Assembly: GCA_001600635.1 (NCBI GenBank)
Contig: BCKL01000039.1
Coordinates: 62,001 to 126,000, forward strand
Origin: Leucosporidium creatinivorum
Taxonomy: Eukaryota > Basidiomycota > Microbotryomycetes > Leucosporidiales > Leucosporidiaceae
DNA: 64,000 bases
Reading direction: 5' to 3'
Below the pieces are notes generated by a model. That model ran no database searches. It had not been told where the DNA came from and saw nothing but the letters and a program-made list of their open reading frames with translations. Below are positions 32,772 to 45,547 of the stretch, piece after piece (position 1 is the first letter of the stretch; every line of letters begins with the position of its first letter). A program made the position numbers and the translations under genes.

Positions 32772-35558
32772 GGTGATGTCTAGTGACCTTTTGGTGTAGC
32801 TGCCGAGCCGAACGAGCGAGTCGAAGCGAAGACGAGTGAGCGGGAGGAACGAAAGAGGCGGGGAGCGACTCAAGCGGGTCGTCTTCGAGTGAGAGGAAGC
32901 TGCGCCGAGCGACTCCTCGGGTCGAGTTAGACGTTTTGAGCTCAAAACGAGACATCTGATGTAATATCTGACCTAGTCCGAACCTCGCTCGCTGCTTTCA
33001 GTCCTCGCCCTCGCCGGCTGTGAAGTTTGGCTCGGCTTCGCAAGGTCGCTCTCCTCTGAGACGGGGTCCAGTGAGATGCACTCTTTTCAAGAGGACAGCT
33101 CTATACTACTGAGATCCAGCTGAACATCATGCACCGTCTTGATGACCTTGCTCGGAGCGAAATGCGCTCGGACCTATCGCCGAAGGAGCGGGAGAGGGTC
33201 AGCAGTCGCTTGTGAAGAGCAAGGCTACGAGGGGCAGGGAGAGGGATCTGCTGGAGTTAGATAGATCTGTTTGATTCAACCGCAATCACCTGCTACATCG
33301 AGCCAGCAAGAGCAGGTCAGCTACCCTCACTCGGCGCGAGTAGGCTCGGGCGGCGCTCCCACTGCTTCTCCCTCGCACTCTCAGACAGCGGCATCGTGGT
33401 GAGAAAACGATATGAGGACCTCTACAAGCACACCGCCAGGAGAGCAGCAGTCTCCCCTGGTCAGCCGCTAAGCTGATCTTCTCGGTCTCCGCCTCTCTGG
33501 CCTGCAAGGCCCGCGCTGCGCTGACAGAACGTGCCAGCATCTAAGCTTCCGAGCACTCAAGTGTGATAAGCCTATTAGCTCAGCGAGTGAGTGATCTTGA
33601 GGAAGAGAGAGGGTAAGCAGTGCCTCAGCACCACCAGCCTTCGCTCTCGTCAGACCTGCTCGGCGCTCGTCTGCTCGCTCTTGAACCCAAGCTGGCGGAG
33701 CAGGTAAGGAAAGACGCGATGTTGACCGACGTACCGTACACACCAGCAATCGTTTGCGACCGCCAGTGCAGGCGGAAGCCAGCACATCCGCACCGGACTC
33801 ATGGCAGTGCTGAGTTCGGCGGCGAGCGCTACCGACGAGAGGGAGCAGAGACGACGACATACAGCGACAGCAGAAAGTAACGCCGCGCTGCCGAGCCGCT
33901 CGGACCTGTGCCCGCGGGATCTGTAGTCCTCTTCCTCGTGAGCTTTGACTCTCAGCCTGCTCGGCCATCAGTCTCGCGGCGAGCTTCTGTACACAGCGCA
34001 AGGCGTGTCGCTTTAGCCAAACAGGACGCACCGTATCGAGCCACCATATCAGATGACGAGGTAACTACCCTTCGAATGGCCAATGATTGAGCTCAATCGA
34101 GCGGAAGAGCCAGCGCCGAGCTGAGCCTCATCGCCGAGCAGCCGTCGGGTTCACTTCCACATCCGTGAACGCTCGTAGAGATACGTGGAGCTAGGGCTCT
34201 AGTAGACTGTAGATGAGAAGAGCGGGGGCAAGATCTACAGCAGCGACAAGGCGAACTCTTCCGCCGAGGACGGCCAGCTTCATCGCCCGCCGAGCGCTCT
34301 GCTCCTCGTTTTCGAAGCTAGACGACTCCGAGAGAACACCGAAGGATTATCAATGAGGCGTGACTCGGACGCGAGTAGCCACTGTGCTTTGCCCGGAGCT
34401 CGCAAGCCCCCCTCGCCGCTTCGCGAGCGAGACCTCGACGAGCCAGGCGGAGGCATTGCCGCTCCTGCATTTACATCCGGGGAAAGGGCGGGATCTTAAG
34501 AGCTGTAGTAGAATGTACTGGCAGAGGGTACGGATACCTGGCTCCATGGCAGCGAGAAACCAGCCCAGCGCCGAGCACCAGCTTGCTTTGCTCGCGCATG
34601 GGTCGACCCGGTCCCCACAAGGTCTGCTGCGGACCCGACTGAGGCTTTCCAATATCTCAGGAACCTCTTCCGAATCAACAACACCACGCCAGAGCGAGCA
34701 GCCCGCCGAGCCCCACCCTCGGCGCCGAGTCTAACGGTAACGGTTCCCACGCCACATCAGCGCCTAGTCAGCAGTGTGAGATGTTCATGAGTGCGAAGCT
34801 AGATTAGGGAACCCTAGCTCAAGCAGGGAGCCTACCGGCAGCCTCAGCGAAGCCACCGATTGAGGCAGCATCCTCGCTGAGCTCGGCGCAGGCCTCTACT
34901 CATCTTGCAGTACTGCCCAGAGATCCAGCGATGGTCTAGAGAGCATCCAGCGGTCAACAAAAGGTAGCACGCAGACCAGCAGCTTTCGCCGAGCTACCAA
35001 TCTGACACGCTCGTCGCCGAGATACTGCTCCCTCCTCGCTTGAGCCTTGCGCTCAAGCAGAGCGCTTCACGCTGGTTGCGCATGCTCTCAAGCATGCCAC
35101 CACCACGTCTGCACATTGCTCAGCCTTTCCCTCTCTGAGAGGAGAGTAGCAGCGACGTGAGCGAGGCGAGCGGCTGACATGAGATGAAGCGTTGAAAGCG
35201 AGCAGAAGAGCGAGCAGGAGGTGCAGGACAATAGACCAGGCTGTACAACAGCATTCGACCTCTCTGGTAGTGCTGTGGCAGCCGATGTAGTGAGACGAGC
35301 GAATAATGGCGGAAGGCAACCCCTGGCTCGTCCTCTCCTCGCTAAGGGCTCGAATTGAAAGCGAATTGCCCTTGCCCTTCAACACTTACCTCGCATTTCT
35401 CTCTCGACCGTCCTTGAGCAGGTGTACCGCCCTACAGAGTATCACCTTTCTACTGGCCTACAGCTCCCCTCAGCCAGCAGAGACGCATCACTCAACCTCA
35501 CTCAGCTCTCTCCTCTCGTCTGGCGCGCGACTCGCCCTCCGCCGTCCCCTACAGAGCA
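32772..35558. other. 2.8-kb gene-poor stretch between B' and the RhoGEF
   Basis: Holds the B' leader, the 18-bp palindrome at 32932-32949, one perfect CTCGGCGCCGAG at 34718-34729, and the diverged half of the segmental duplication. From about 35300 it becomes the promoter and pyrimidine-rich leader of the RhoGEF gene. I recognise no additional gene. Confidence 0.6.
32932..32949. promoter_or_regulatory. 18-bp perfect palindrome upstream of B'
   Basis: CGTTTTGAGCTCAAAACG, identical to 8821-8838 and at the same distance from the split start codon. Confidence 0.45.
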
Positions 35559-38500
35559 ATGAATCTACCACCACCAGTGCCACCCAAATCACCTGTACCT
35601 CATCATCAGCGCACATCCTCCGTCTCCCGCCAACCCGCCCTCTCACCAACAGCCTCAATCTCTCGTCAACAAGGCTATCACCAACCTCTAGGGACAGACA
35701 AGCAGCAGCGGTCAGAACGGAGGGATACAGGGACGGTTACTAGTCCGTTACTGAGCAGGAGTAATAGTAGGAGTAGGAGTAGGACCAGGAGTGGGGAGGA
35801 GGAGACGGCCGTGAGGATTGGAGAGGGAAAGGGGAGGAGGAGAGCTGTGTTTTGTGATGTGGTGGTGCAGGGGTTGGGGACGGATGAGGTGGATGGTGAG
35901 TGCTCTCTCGCCTAAGATCGCTGGAGCTGTACGACGGTAGGAGGAGCAGCAGAGAGCTGCCGACGAGCGGCGCGCTCGGACTGTTGTTTGAGCTCGAGAG
36001 GCCGTCGAGCACGGCGCTGGGGACTGTGTAGCGCAGCAGAAGCATTCAGAGCAGCTATACAGCTTTGCCTTGACAACCGACCAGCACTCTCAGTCCCTCA
36101 CTAACAACTCGCTGACCTCCGCTCACCCTTCGCAGTGTTCTCCCCCTTCTTCTCCCAACTCGGCACTCCAATCCTCCCTCTCTCAAACGCCGAAAGCGAC
36201 ACTCAAATCCGACCTCGACCTGCTACCCCAGGCAAACCCCCTCGAGTAGACTACGGCGCCGTACGGAGGAATCTCACCGAGTTGTGGTTGACGGAGCAGA
36301 GCTACCTCAGGAAGATTGAGGCGCTGAATACGGTGAGTTGGGGATCCTTCATCCTTGAACCCCCGACCGAGATCCCTACGCACTTCGAGCGAGCAAACTG
36401 ACCCTCTTCCCCTGCTCTCGGCGTCTCGTGTCTGCTACCTTTGACTACAACAGCACTTCGCCATTCCCCTCCGACAATATTCCAAATCCCCTTCCACCGC
36501 CGTCATCTCCGCCTTCCAAGCCACTCATCTCTTCATCAACCTCGAGGAGCTCGTTCCCCTCTCGGTCGACTTTGAGCAAGACTTGAGGACCATGGCCCAC
36601 TTTATCGAGCAGACGAAAGACATCCTACCGAGAGGGTTCGGGGAGATGATCTTGAACCATGTAGGTCTTGCTTGCTCCTTGCCCCTCTCCGCCCGGAGCC
36701 CAGCTCGGCGCTCCTTCTCTCGCTAAGCTCCCCCTCGCTTCTCAGGTCGACCGCCTCCACCCCTACCGCAAATGGCTCTCCTCCCACTCCCAATCCGACA
36801 CCATCCGCCGCGACCTCGAACGCTCTTCCAAATCCTTCCTCCAGTACATCGAGCGCACCCAGCTTCGAGCGCGAGATGCCACGCAGCAGACGGGGGGTTT
36901 TACGGAGTTCTTGGCGGAGCCATTTCAGAGGATTAGCAGGTATCGGTTGATGTTGGACCGTGAGTTGTCTTGAGCTGAGATCGGAGTGTCGCCGAGAGTG
37001 AAGGAGCTGACCCTAGCCTCGCTTCGCAACAGCCATCATCGCGCATCTTCCGCCCGACTCGCCCGACATCGAACCGCTCCAAATCGCCGTCGGCATCTTG
37101 AGCGACATCTGTTCGATGAGGGTGGACGAAGCAACGAGGAAAGCGGCGAGCCTGTGGGGTCTGATGGAAGCGGTCGAAGGCTTCCCCGTACGTCCCTTCG
37201 TCCCGTCCCTTCTCCTACGAGGCTGACCTCCCCTCTCTACAGGCCACAATGGTCACCTACGACCGCCAACTCCTGACCTCCCTCGACGTCGACGAGATCA
37301 TCCCTCCCTCCCCCTCCGACTCGAAGCCTACAACCCTCCGCTGCACTCTAATCCTCTTCAACGACACTCTTCTCATCGTCAAACGCCCCTCCGGCTCCAA
37401 GACGGGTCAACAGCTTATCGGCATGGACGACCAAGACGGCTTGGTACGGATGTATCAATCCTCCCACCTCACTGCTTCGCAGGCTTCACTGCTGGGCAGC
37501 CCGAAGAAGATCAAGAAGGGTAGTATGGGCTACCGCGGAATGGTCGACCTCCTCTCCCTCACGGCCATCGACCAAGCGCCTCATGAATTCCTCCTCTCCC
37601 TCGGCGACAACCCCCCTTCCTCCCTCCCCTCCGAACGATGGTGCGGCCGCCCTGTTCGGCGCTACGTCGTCGCCTCGACCTACGCGGAGGATGTAAGGAG
37701 GGCAGAGAAGGAGGTGTTCTTGAATCGGTTGAATGAGAGTGTGGTCAGGAGGTGGGGGGAGCAAGGCGCGAGAGGAGCGTTCAGGAGTAGGAGGGTTTGG
37801 GAGGAGGAGGACGGGGGGACGGAAAATAGCTTGGAGGTGTATTGGTGTGTTTGGGACAGGGCGGAGTGGGAGGAGAAGAGGGGTGGGAGGAGGGTGAGTG
37901 CTTTCTTGCTTCGAGCGAGATGAGAAGGGAAGCTGACGTTTGATGAGAGTGGACAGACCAAACTCGCGTTTCAGCTCGAGCAGCATGATGGAGCGCCGTA
38001 TCTCGACGCCGGCGTTGATGGTAACCCTTCGGTCGTAGCCAAGGCCGTCTTCCTCGAGGACGATCAAGTTCGGTCAGTCGACTCGACTCGCTCAACATTC
38101 GAGAGCTACGTCGCTGACGTTTTCGCCCGCGCCTTACAGCTTCTCCGTCAAGCCCTCTTCCTGCTCCTCGCGCACTGGCTCCGCCGAAACCATCTCCATC
38201 GAGCGCATCACTCCCGCCATCGCCGAACTCGGTTCGCGTTCTCGACTCTCGCCCTTTCCCGTGTCTCCCTCGCTGACATCTTCTTCGCTCTTGTAGGCTT
38301 GACCCCCTCCCTCTACGCCATCCCCGTCTCGCGCCCTACCACCCCCGGCGGCTCCCGCTCTCGCCCCCTCTCCGGCCTCTTTAGCTCCGCTCTCGAAGTG
38401 TTCAGCTCCTCCACCTCTTCCTCCAGTCTCAAACGCGGTCATTCAACAACAAGCAAAACCTCCGCAGCTACAACTTCTTCCTGGCTTTCGGGTTCTGGGT

Positions 38501-40895
38501 CGAGAGGGACGGCGCCCAGCCCTTACCTCGCTTCGGCTTCGATGTCGGGGATGGGCTCGATGGGTGGGAGTAGTGTGGGTAGTAGGAGATTGGGCGAGAA
38601 GAAGAGTGCGCCGGAGCTCGCTGGCAGTTGGGGAGTCAGTGGGAAGGGAGCAAGCAGAAACGAGGCGATGGGCAGCGTCTCGTCGAGGATGGAGCAGGAG
38701 GAGCCGCGCAGGAGTGGGCATGCAAGGAGTCAGACGGCGTTGGGTGTTACCTGTACGTCTTATTGTCGCTCTCTGGGCTGGGCGAGCACGCTAACGCTCG
38801 CTTCCACAGCCACCACCTCCATCCACTCGCGCCCGAGCGACGCCTCCTACTCTTCGTCTCGCCATCGCCGGTCATCGTCCCTCCCACCTCCAGCCGGTCA
38901 CTTCAACTCGTACACCTCGGAAGCAGAAGACGACGGCGAGGAGGAGCTCTCGGCCGCTCGCTACGCTCCTCAGGCCAGCAAGCAACCTCATCGCTATCGG
39001 CCAGCGCTCTCTACGTCGACCTTCGACGACCCCAGCTTCGACTCGACGGACAAGCTAGAAGAGTCGGCGCTCCCCTACGCCGACCCACACGCCATGGACG
39101 ACGCTCCCGAGGACCTCGACCTCGAGCCCACCATCTTCCCCTCTTCGTCCGCACCTCTCGCTCTCATCACACACGCTTTGTCCGCTCCTCCACGACGACG
39201 GATGATGGGCCCTCGCGAGCCTGGCTCAGCTCCTCCCGCCGCTCGTCGAGCTCCTTCGCCGCCTCCCGCTAGCCTTCACCAGAGGTCGAAGACTGGTCCG
39301 GAGCCCACGTCTCCCGGCAAGCCATTCGAGAGGGATACTTCGCCGCAGCCACTGCCGCTAGGCTTTGCGCCCACCCAGCCTCTCAGGACTCAGAGCCAGT
39401 CCCGAGCGACGCCTCTCGCGACCCAGCCTTCCCGCTCCCAGCTCACTCCCTCCCCCAGTCCAGCAAGGACTTCGACTCTTCCTTCTCCCGCCTCGCTCTC
39501 CGAGCACAACGCATCAGTCTCGTCCTCCAACGCCACCAAACGCCCTCTCATCGCCTCCCCTCGCGCTACGCCCAGCAAGAAGGTCGCCTCGCTCGCCAGC
39601 GCCTGGGAGCAACGCGATGGCGGCTCACCTACCTCCTCTCCTCATCCTCGTCGACCGTCACCTTCTCAACCTCTGAGGAGCATGAACCGCATCGCTTCCA
39701 ACTCGTCCGCTGCTGGTGCGCCGAGGAGTGGAAGGAGGGTCGTCAGTAACGCTTCGACGATTCGCGGGAACTCGCCACCGCCGAAGCCGAGGACGGCGGA
39801 GGAGATGGACGTGTTCGACGATATGAGTGGCGTGGTGGAGCCGGTGAGGAAGGAGGAGCTTCGCGAGATCGTGATGGACGACGACGAGGTGCGCCGAGCT
39901 GTTCGCCCTTGAAGTTGAGCTGAGCTGACCTTGACTCATCGCAGACTTCGCTCGAGCCCATGGAGAAGCTTCGCAAGCATGTCCAGACCCTTCGTGCGCA
40001 ACTCGCTCTCGACATCTCGGGCAAGGAGAACGACCGAATCGTTTCGGCGAGTCCCCTGTCAAGGTCGCCTCACACGAGGAACGTTTCGGTGAGTCACATC
40101 TTCTCCTCGGCTCCCTTCGACGCCCTTGCTGACCTCGCTCCTCGGCACGACAGCTCAAAGCCCTCACCAACCCTTCCTCCTCGTTCGCCTCGACCTTCTC
40201 CGAGGCTCGCAAGTCCAGCACCACCGTCGACCTCCCCGCTCTCGTCCGATGGGTCGATACGACCAACGAGCTCCTCGCCTCGCTCGACGCTTCCCACTCG
40301 GCGCCACCACCTTCGCCGAGCAAGGGACCTTCGGATGTCGAGTTTGATGTCCTGGAGCAGGAGAGGGATCTGTTGGCTGCTGAGCTGGGAGCGCTTAAGG
40401 AGGAGCTGCGTCTAGTGAGCTCTCACTTGACCCGTTTCGCTGAGCTGCTCGCTGACCTGCCCTGCGCGCGTCAACAGCTCGTCGACTCGGAGGCTACGCT
40501 TCGCCAAGACCTCGCTGGATCGAGGGAGGAGAACGCCAAATGTCGCGCAGCGTACAGCGAGATTTGCGAGGAGGCGGGTGGATTGAGCGACGTGAGTCTC
40601 GCCAAAGCGGTTGCTCATCTCGTCGATGGAAGCTGATCTCGCACTTGTCAAACTACTGCAGGAGTTCAACACGCAACTCGAAGCCATCCTCACCGCTTTC
40701 CACCACGAGATCACCTCCCTCTCGACCTCGCGCCCCGTCCCTTCGCTCGAGATGAGCTCAGCGCTCAAGACGGCTGTCGAAGGCCAAGCGCACGCTCAAC
40801 AGGAGCTCTTCATGCTGAAGGCGCAGATGAGGGAAGAGATGCGGGAGAAGGAGCAGTGGGGTCGGATCCTGAGGGCGCGGGGTCTGATTCAGTGA
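35559..40895 (+). CDS. Dbl-homology RhoGEF with PH-like region and coiled-coil tail
   Basis: A large guanine-nucleotide exchange factor for a Rho-family GTPase, about 1,400 residues in about 15 exons. The N-terminus is Pro/Ser/Arg-rich (MNLPPPVPPKSPVPHHQRTS). The DH domain runs from RRNLTELWLTEQSYLRKIEA through HFAIPLRQYSKSPSTAVISA, RKWLSSHSQSDTIRRDLERS and FLAEPFQRISRYRLML, the conserved last helix. A PH-like part follows: TLRCTLILFNDTLLIVKRP, MGYRGMVDLLSLTAIDQAPH, AEDVRRAEKEVFLNRLNESV. Then comes a long disordered stretch rich in Ser/Pro/Arg, with an acidic patch DDAPEDLDLEPTIF. The C-terminus is coiled coil (LEQERDLLAAELGALKEELR; LEAILTAFHHEITSLS; ELFMLKAQMREEMREKEQWG), ending RARGLIQ. The target GTPase cannot be read from sequence; a role in polarity or cytokinesis is usual for such proteins. 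Confidence 0.87.
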
Positions 40896-41257
40896 GGGAG
40901 GAGCATCGCAGGGCCGGTTTCACATCGTTATAGCATCTCTCATGTTGATTTACACACACGATACATTTGTGGTACACAGCAACTTGCATCTGTCGGACTA
41001 GACCGAGGGTATCTGAGGAGATTGGCCTTCTCTCTTGATTCGGCGCCGAGAACGGATCGCTCATCGGTGACTCCCTGAGGTGCTATAGAGTGATAGAGTG
41101 ATCAGAGGGCATCTTTTTCTTTATGCAGGGTCTATTAGCACATTTCTCCTCCACTTGGGGCATCTTGTGCTACTGCAATGCGGTAGGCTGCGAGATCTCG
41201 AGCAAGCTGTCCCCGGACTTGCCTTCAAGCGGCGGAGCGCGCCACCGAGATGCCGCA

Positions 41258-41480
41258 CATTGTCGCCAACCCGTCGACAAACAGACTCAACACTCTCATT
41301 GGCAGTCGGAGGAAGAGGGAGCGAACGAGCAGCCGAGCTTTGGTGGGAAGATTGGGCGTGCGGAGGAGGAGGAAGAGGAGGAGGAGGGGGAGGAGTTGGT
41401 CAAGGGTCAGGCGGGTGGATTTGCTGCTGCTGGACGACGTGGCGGCGCGCTGCTTCCCTTCGACCCGATCCCCACTCTTA
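41258..41480. pseudogene. Fragment of the Sec14-like gene C-terminus
   Basis: The plus strand here follows 23264-23470 closely, from AACAGACTCA-C-ACTCTCAT through GGCGCGCTG-TTCCCTTCGAC to CCGATCCCCACTCT. On the minus strand that part of the Sec14-like gene encodes LRLPMRVLSLFVDGLATML. Substitutions and small indels are scattered through it. No upstream or downstream exon of the gene is present, so this is a dispersed fragment and not a working gene. Confidence 0.8.
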
Positions 41481-41559
41481 GCGCCTCACCTTTCTTTGAC
41501 CACGAAGGGAGAGCTCGGCCCGGCGACGATCGGTTCGACTCCGGCTGGCGCTTGCTGAG

Positions 41560-43480
41560 AATGAGCTGAGGCTACTCGACCCGCACGCAGATGAGAGTGG
41601 ACAGCCACCCTCTCACAGCTGAGCGCTTCTGTGACTTAGCCACAAGCTTGCTCTGTGCTGAAGCGGGAGGCTGACCTCGCTCGGCGAAGGAACGAAGTCA
41701 AAGCAGGTATCCGGTCGACTCCATCGAGGGCTGAAGCCTCATAGCGTCCCCATCTTTGTAATAGCTTCGATTACGGCTGTTCCGACTTTGCTGCGACGCC
41801 CGCTCCACCCTTCTCGGCGAGAAGAACAGAAGCGAGGGAAGTGCCAGGTCGCGCCGCCTGCTGAGGTCGGCGCTCCGGTGAGTCGCAAGAATGTCAACAA
41901 GGCATGGAGGAGGTGATCCGTCGCGAGGCGCACGGGTGAGCAGCCTCAGCCATCGCCACGACCGACGAGAGCCGAGCACTGCGTCGCGATGCTCCGAGAC
42001 GACGAACAGCTTCCCTCTTGCAGCAGCCAGCTGAGCGGCGCAGGAGAGGGCAAAAAGAGAGGCGGACCCTCCATACTGGTCGCAGCGCCTGCTCCCGTCT
42101 CGCTTGTCGAGGACGGAAGCCCAGCGCAAAGAACGGCCCGCGCGAGTCCAGCTCCGAACAGCCAGCAATGACCTGAAACCAAGCACGACCTGCGCGGCAG
42201 TCTAGAAGCGCTGCGATCTCAAGACTACCAAGACAGTGCACTCGCTCACAGCATGGCTGAGAGTGACGCGACTGAGAGGCTGAGACGAGAGCTGCTTGGA
42301 CTGTGAGGCAAGGGCACTACGAAACGGCGGTAAGCGTATACCTCCGCCAGTTCTCGGCAGTAGCACAGCGTTTTAAGGGGCAACGTCGTTCCGCTCGCTC
42401 AATCGCCGGCTCCCTCTCGCCGAGACGAGGGAGAAGCAAGCGAAATACGAGACGACCAAGCCGCCAACGACCCCGTCCTGGGTCTCTGCTTCAGTATCTG
42501 CTTCAGTGAAGCATGCGGCAGAGGTACAGACAGACGAGGAGTGTTCCCCAACATGAAGCAAGCGCTCCCCACCTAGCGAAAGCTGAGCAAGGCGGCGCCA
42601 GCTGGTCGAAGCGAGGTCGCCCGTCCAATCCTGCAACAGCTGCTCCTCAACATGAAGCAGCATGTGCGAGGCTCACGATCATAGCCATAGCTCCCATATC
42701 GTATCAGCCATCCCGCGCGTCCCTTTGACGAGGATACATTCGAGGACGGCCAAGAAGCGACCAAGAGCCAGCGCCGATTTCTATTCAGCTTGAGCGCTGA
42801 GAAAAGGACGCCAAGTGCGGGCTACACCATAGCAAGCTACTACTCAAGAAGGAGAACGTCAGCCTCACCCACCACTGGCAGAAGAAGCTCGGCGCTCAAG
42901 AGGGAGCTCAGCTGCAATCGGCCGCAGCGCTGGTTCGGCAATCCCATACAAACAAGCAGTATCTTCGAAGGCGTATTTACGGTGTGTTCCCTCACAGCTT
43001 GGCTGCGAAAGAGCAACAACGACAAGCGAGTCCGAGAGCTGCTCGGCGCTGGGAAAGCCGAGTGGGAAGGCGATCCGCCGACGGAGGGACAGCTTTGCAG
43101 GCTCACACTACTGGGGCGTGTAATCTGCCAGTGGACCAAGCGCATCGCCACATTCATCTCTCACTCGGAAAGATGAAGGACGGCGAAGTAGTCGGAGCCG
43201 AGGCAGGCGCACGCTCGGCTGAGGGCAGGGAGCGGCAACAGAGCTCCACCTTCTCTGTGAGGACATCGAGCAGTAGAGTAGGTTCTAAACCTCATGGGAC
43301 ACTGCAGCGAGCCCTCCCCGCCCAGCTGCTGCTGCACGAGAGAAGCGCCTGCTCTGCCTCTTCAGCTCGGCTCGACGAAGAGCTCGATCCAGCCCGGCTG
43401 AGAGCATTGCAAAGCTCTGTGTCATCAACACTCGTCACGAACACCACCCACGCCCGCCACAGCTTCACTGCAGCGAGCGC
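41560..43480 (+). repeat. Unclassified 1.9-kb repeat, copy 1 (inverted partner 56.6-58.4 kb)
   Basis: Block-by-block similarity to the reverse complement of 56600-58400 was read by eye. Markers are GCGGGAGGCTGACCTCGCTC, CTCCGAGACGACGAACAG, CTCCGAACAGCCAGCAA, GCTCACAGCATGGCTGAGAG, CAAGAGGGAGCTCAGCTGCA, GCGAGTCCGAGAGC and CCCTCCCCGCCCAGCTGCTG. One shared ATG opens MAESDAT-RLRRELL in both. Neither copy keeps a long frame. I see no transposase, reverse transcriptase or clear terminal repeats. It is either a decayed gene family or a non-autonomous element. Confidence 0.7.
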
Positions 43481-44397
43481 GAACGGATCGAGCGGCGCGA
43501 GAGACGCCCTGCCGCTGCTCTGTGGCCCTTCAGGCGTTCTGCACCAGCACACCTAGCGACCAAGGGACCACAGCACACGCATTATACACTCACCTGCTCC
43601 CTGCTACTCTTATACTGCACTCTCGACTTCCCAGCTCCCCCAACGAGTCTCCACCTCACCTCGCCACACTCTGCGCTCTGAGTCGTGGGGAGGGGTCCTG
43701 CGGTCTAGTCGAACGATTGGCGGTATGCTTGGCTGACTATGAGGTGGGGGGTGCTGCAAAGAGAGGCGAGGAGGGGCGGGGAATGAGGCCAAGAGCGAGG
43801 GGAGGGGGAAGGCGGTGAGGCTGAGAGAGCGAGAAGAAGTCGATGCGGTGGTGTCGGGGGAAGGGCATCGAGGGGTCGTCGACGATCTCGTCGAGCTGAG
43901 GCGAAGCGACGAGACGAAAAACGACGACGAAGAAGGAGGAGCGAGAGAGCGAGAAGCGAAAGCTGGCGAGCTGCGAGGGGGTCGAGTGTGAGGTGCAGCA
44001 TCTCCGGTCAAGGCTAGAGTCGAATGTCACCGCTACTATTACCCAGCTTGCTGCTGACCCTCGAGCCCCTCCTCAATCGAGCTTCGCCACGCCCCTTGAC
44101 CTTCGCCGAGCGGCGCTCGAGGGGGAGCTGTAGCGTATGAGGTCAATTCCCAGCACCTCTGACTAGTTCAGCCGACTTGCTTCTGTAATCCTCAGCCCTA
44201 CGCAGTTTGATTGATCTTTCTAGCGCCTTCTCGAACTCACGACACGCTGCGCCGAATCCGAGCCATCGCCGAGTCGCTCTCTCCCTTCGATGAGCGCAGG
44301 TCAACAAGTCACAGCCCACTCGAGGACACCAAAGGTCCTATCCACCAGCTATCTACACCCCCCTCACCCTCTTCCCCTCCCTCCTCGATATTCAAGC

Positions 44398-45338
44398 TCA
44401 AGGCTCATACCCCGGTGGCCCATCCCCCACTGCTCCTCCTCCAGGCGCAGGGCTCGGCACAGGCGGAGGTGGCCTAACGCTCCTCTCCTCCTGCTGTACG
44501 GCGGCCTCTTCGGCTTCTTCGGCGGAACGGGCGATGGACGCAGCGAGGAGGTCGTCCTCGGCTGGAGAAGTTGGAGCGGGGGAGGAAGGTTCGGCGCTTG
44601 AGGCGGGGTGGTTGGTGGAGGAGGTGGTAGCGGGCTGGGAGGTGGCGGTGGGGGGAGTGTAGAGCGCTGTGCGATCCGCACACGAGGTCAGCATGAGCGG
44701 ACAGCAGAAAAGGAAAAGCGACGAACGCAGCGCCTCCATCGGCGTTCCCCTCCCACTCGCCGACCCTCCCGCCACTCCCAACCTATTCTTCATCTCCTCG
44801 ACAACCTCATAGAACTGTCCTCCTCCCGCTTCCTTGAATGTAAGCTTGAGGAGATGGGGCATCTGTATATCATTTTGAAAGCCGAAGTGGGTCAGCTGCT
44901 GCTCGGCGCCGAGCAGTTCGAAGGGGGAGAAAGACGACGCACAGACAATCCCCCACCGTCGGAAGGCAAGCACAACGCCTCGTAATAATTGGCCCCGAAC
45001 CACGGTTGGACGAACCTCCCATCCAAGAAATGCGAGTACGGGACCGAGAAGGTCTGGAGGTTCTGCTTCCCTCCCTCCTCCCCTCCTGCAGCCAAAGCAG
45101 CCTCATGCGCATCCCCAGCAACAAACACCAACCGCTTGTTACTGAGGTGTACCGCTCCTTTTGCCGAGTAGACGGTGCTTGAAGAGGGTGGGGCTGGGGC
45201 GTTGATGGGTGCGCCTGGGGGGGAGGGGGAGAGTTGTAGGTCGATGGAAGGGGTCGTGAGAAGGAACTTCTCGTGTGGGAGTGGTAAGGGGGTGAGAGAG
45301 GGTGCGGGGGAGAGGAGAGCCCAGTTGAGAGAGGCCAT
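44398..45338 (-). CDS. WBP2-like GRAM-domain protein with PPxY motif
   Basis: The protein resembles WW-domain-binding protein 2 and its fungal relatives. It starts MASLNWALLSPAPSLTPLPL. GRAM/PH-like strands follow: SAKGAVHLSNKRLVFVAGD, FSVPYSHFLDGRFVQPWFGA and NYYEALCLPSDGGG. An intron, probably GTGCGT to ATACAG, leads to MPHLLKLTFKEAGGGQFYEV. The C-terminal half is low-complexity (ATSQPATTSSTNHP; EERSVRPPPPVPSPAPGGGA) with a helical EEAEEAAVQQEE, and it ends GDGPPGYEP. PPGY is a classic WW-domain ligand, as in WBP2, where partners include NEDD4-type ubiquitin ligases. A second short intron near ALR is likely but its donor is weak. The intron contains a perfect CTCGGCGCCGAG. It is divergent from Cdc7. 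Confidence 0.78.
44902..44913. repeat. Palindrome CTCGGCGCCGAG inside the WBP2-like intron
   Basis: Exact copy; on the gene's strand it lies just before the branch-like GCTGACCC of the same intron. Confidence 0.7.
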
Positions 45339-45547
45339 CGAGTGGGGAGCGGCGGAGCAGAAGGAGAAGGGTGATCAGGTGCAGAAGGCTTGTAGGGCTG
45401 TGGGCCGGCGTAATTGAAGGCTATTGGTGAATTCGAGTTCAAGTCGAGAATAGAGCAGGAGTACAACCCTCTGAATCGCTCGCCTCCGCTCCTTGTCTTC
45501 CAACCACTCGTACCGCTGTCAGCCAACTCTCGTCCAACTTCTGCACC

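Larger units (their letters stand above)
31113..35240. repeat. Segmental duplication, copy 2 (partner at 7.0-11.1 kb)
   Basis: Direct repeat at an offset of about 24.1 kb. It is near identical through paralog B' and its leader, then increasingly broken by substitutions and indels past about 33350. Matching blocks are still clear near 34139-34190, 34216-34260, 34353-34385 and 35182-35235. Confidence 0.85.
40896..44397. other. 3.5-kb gene-poor region with gene fragment and repeat copy 1
   Basis: After the RhoGEF 3' flank come a 220-bp fragment related to the Sec14-like gene (41258-41480) and then repeat copy 1 (about 41560-43480). From 43500 to 44397 there is purine- and pyrimidine-biased DNA without a gene I can support, including the 3' flank of the WBP2-like gene. 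Confidence 0.6.

Noticed and set aside
41520-41550. tRNA-like GGTTCGACTCC (B-box look-alike)
   Set aside because: No matching A box or acceptor stem at the right distance. No tRNA gene could be supported anywhere in the window.
42984-43556. 190-codon frame in repeat copy 1
   Set aside because: The frame is not kept in the inverted copy, where only patches agree. Treated as part of a decayed repeat.
43610-44011. Ser/Pro-rich minus-strand frame
   Set aside because: Low-complexity composition from purine-rich DNA, no family match and no partner exons.
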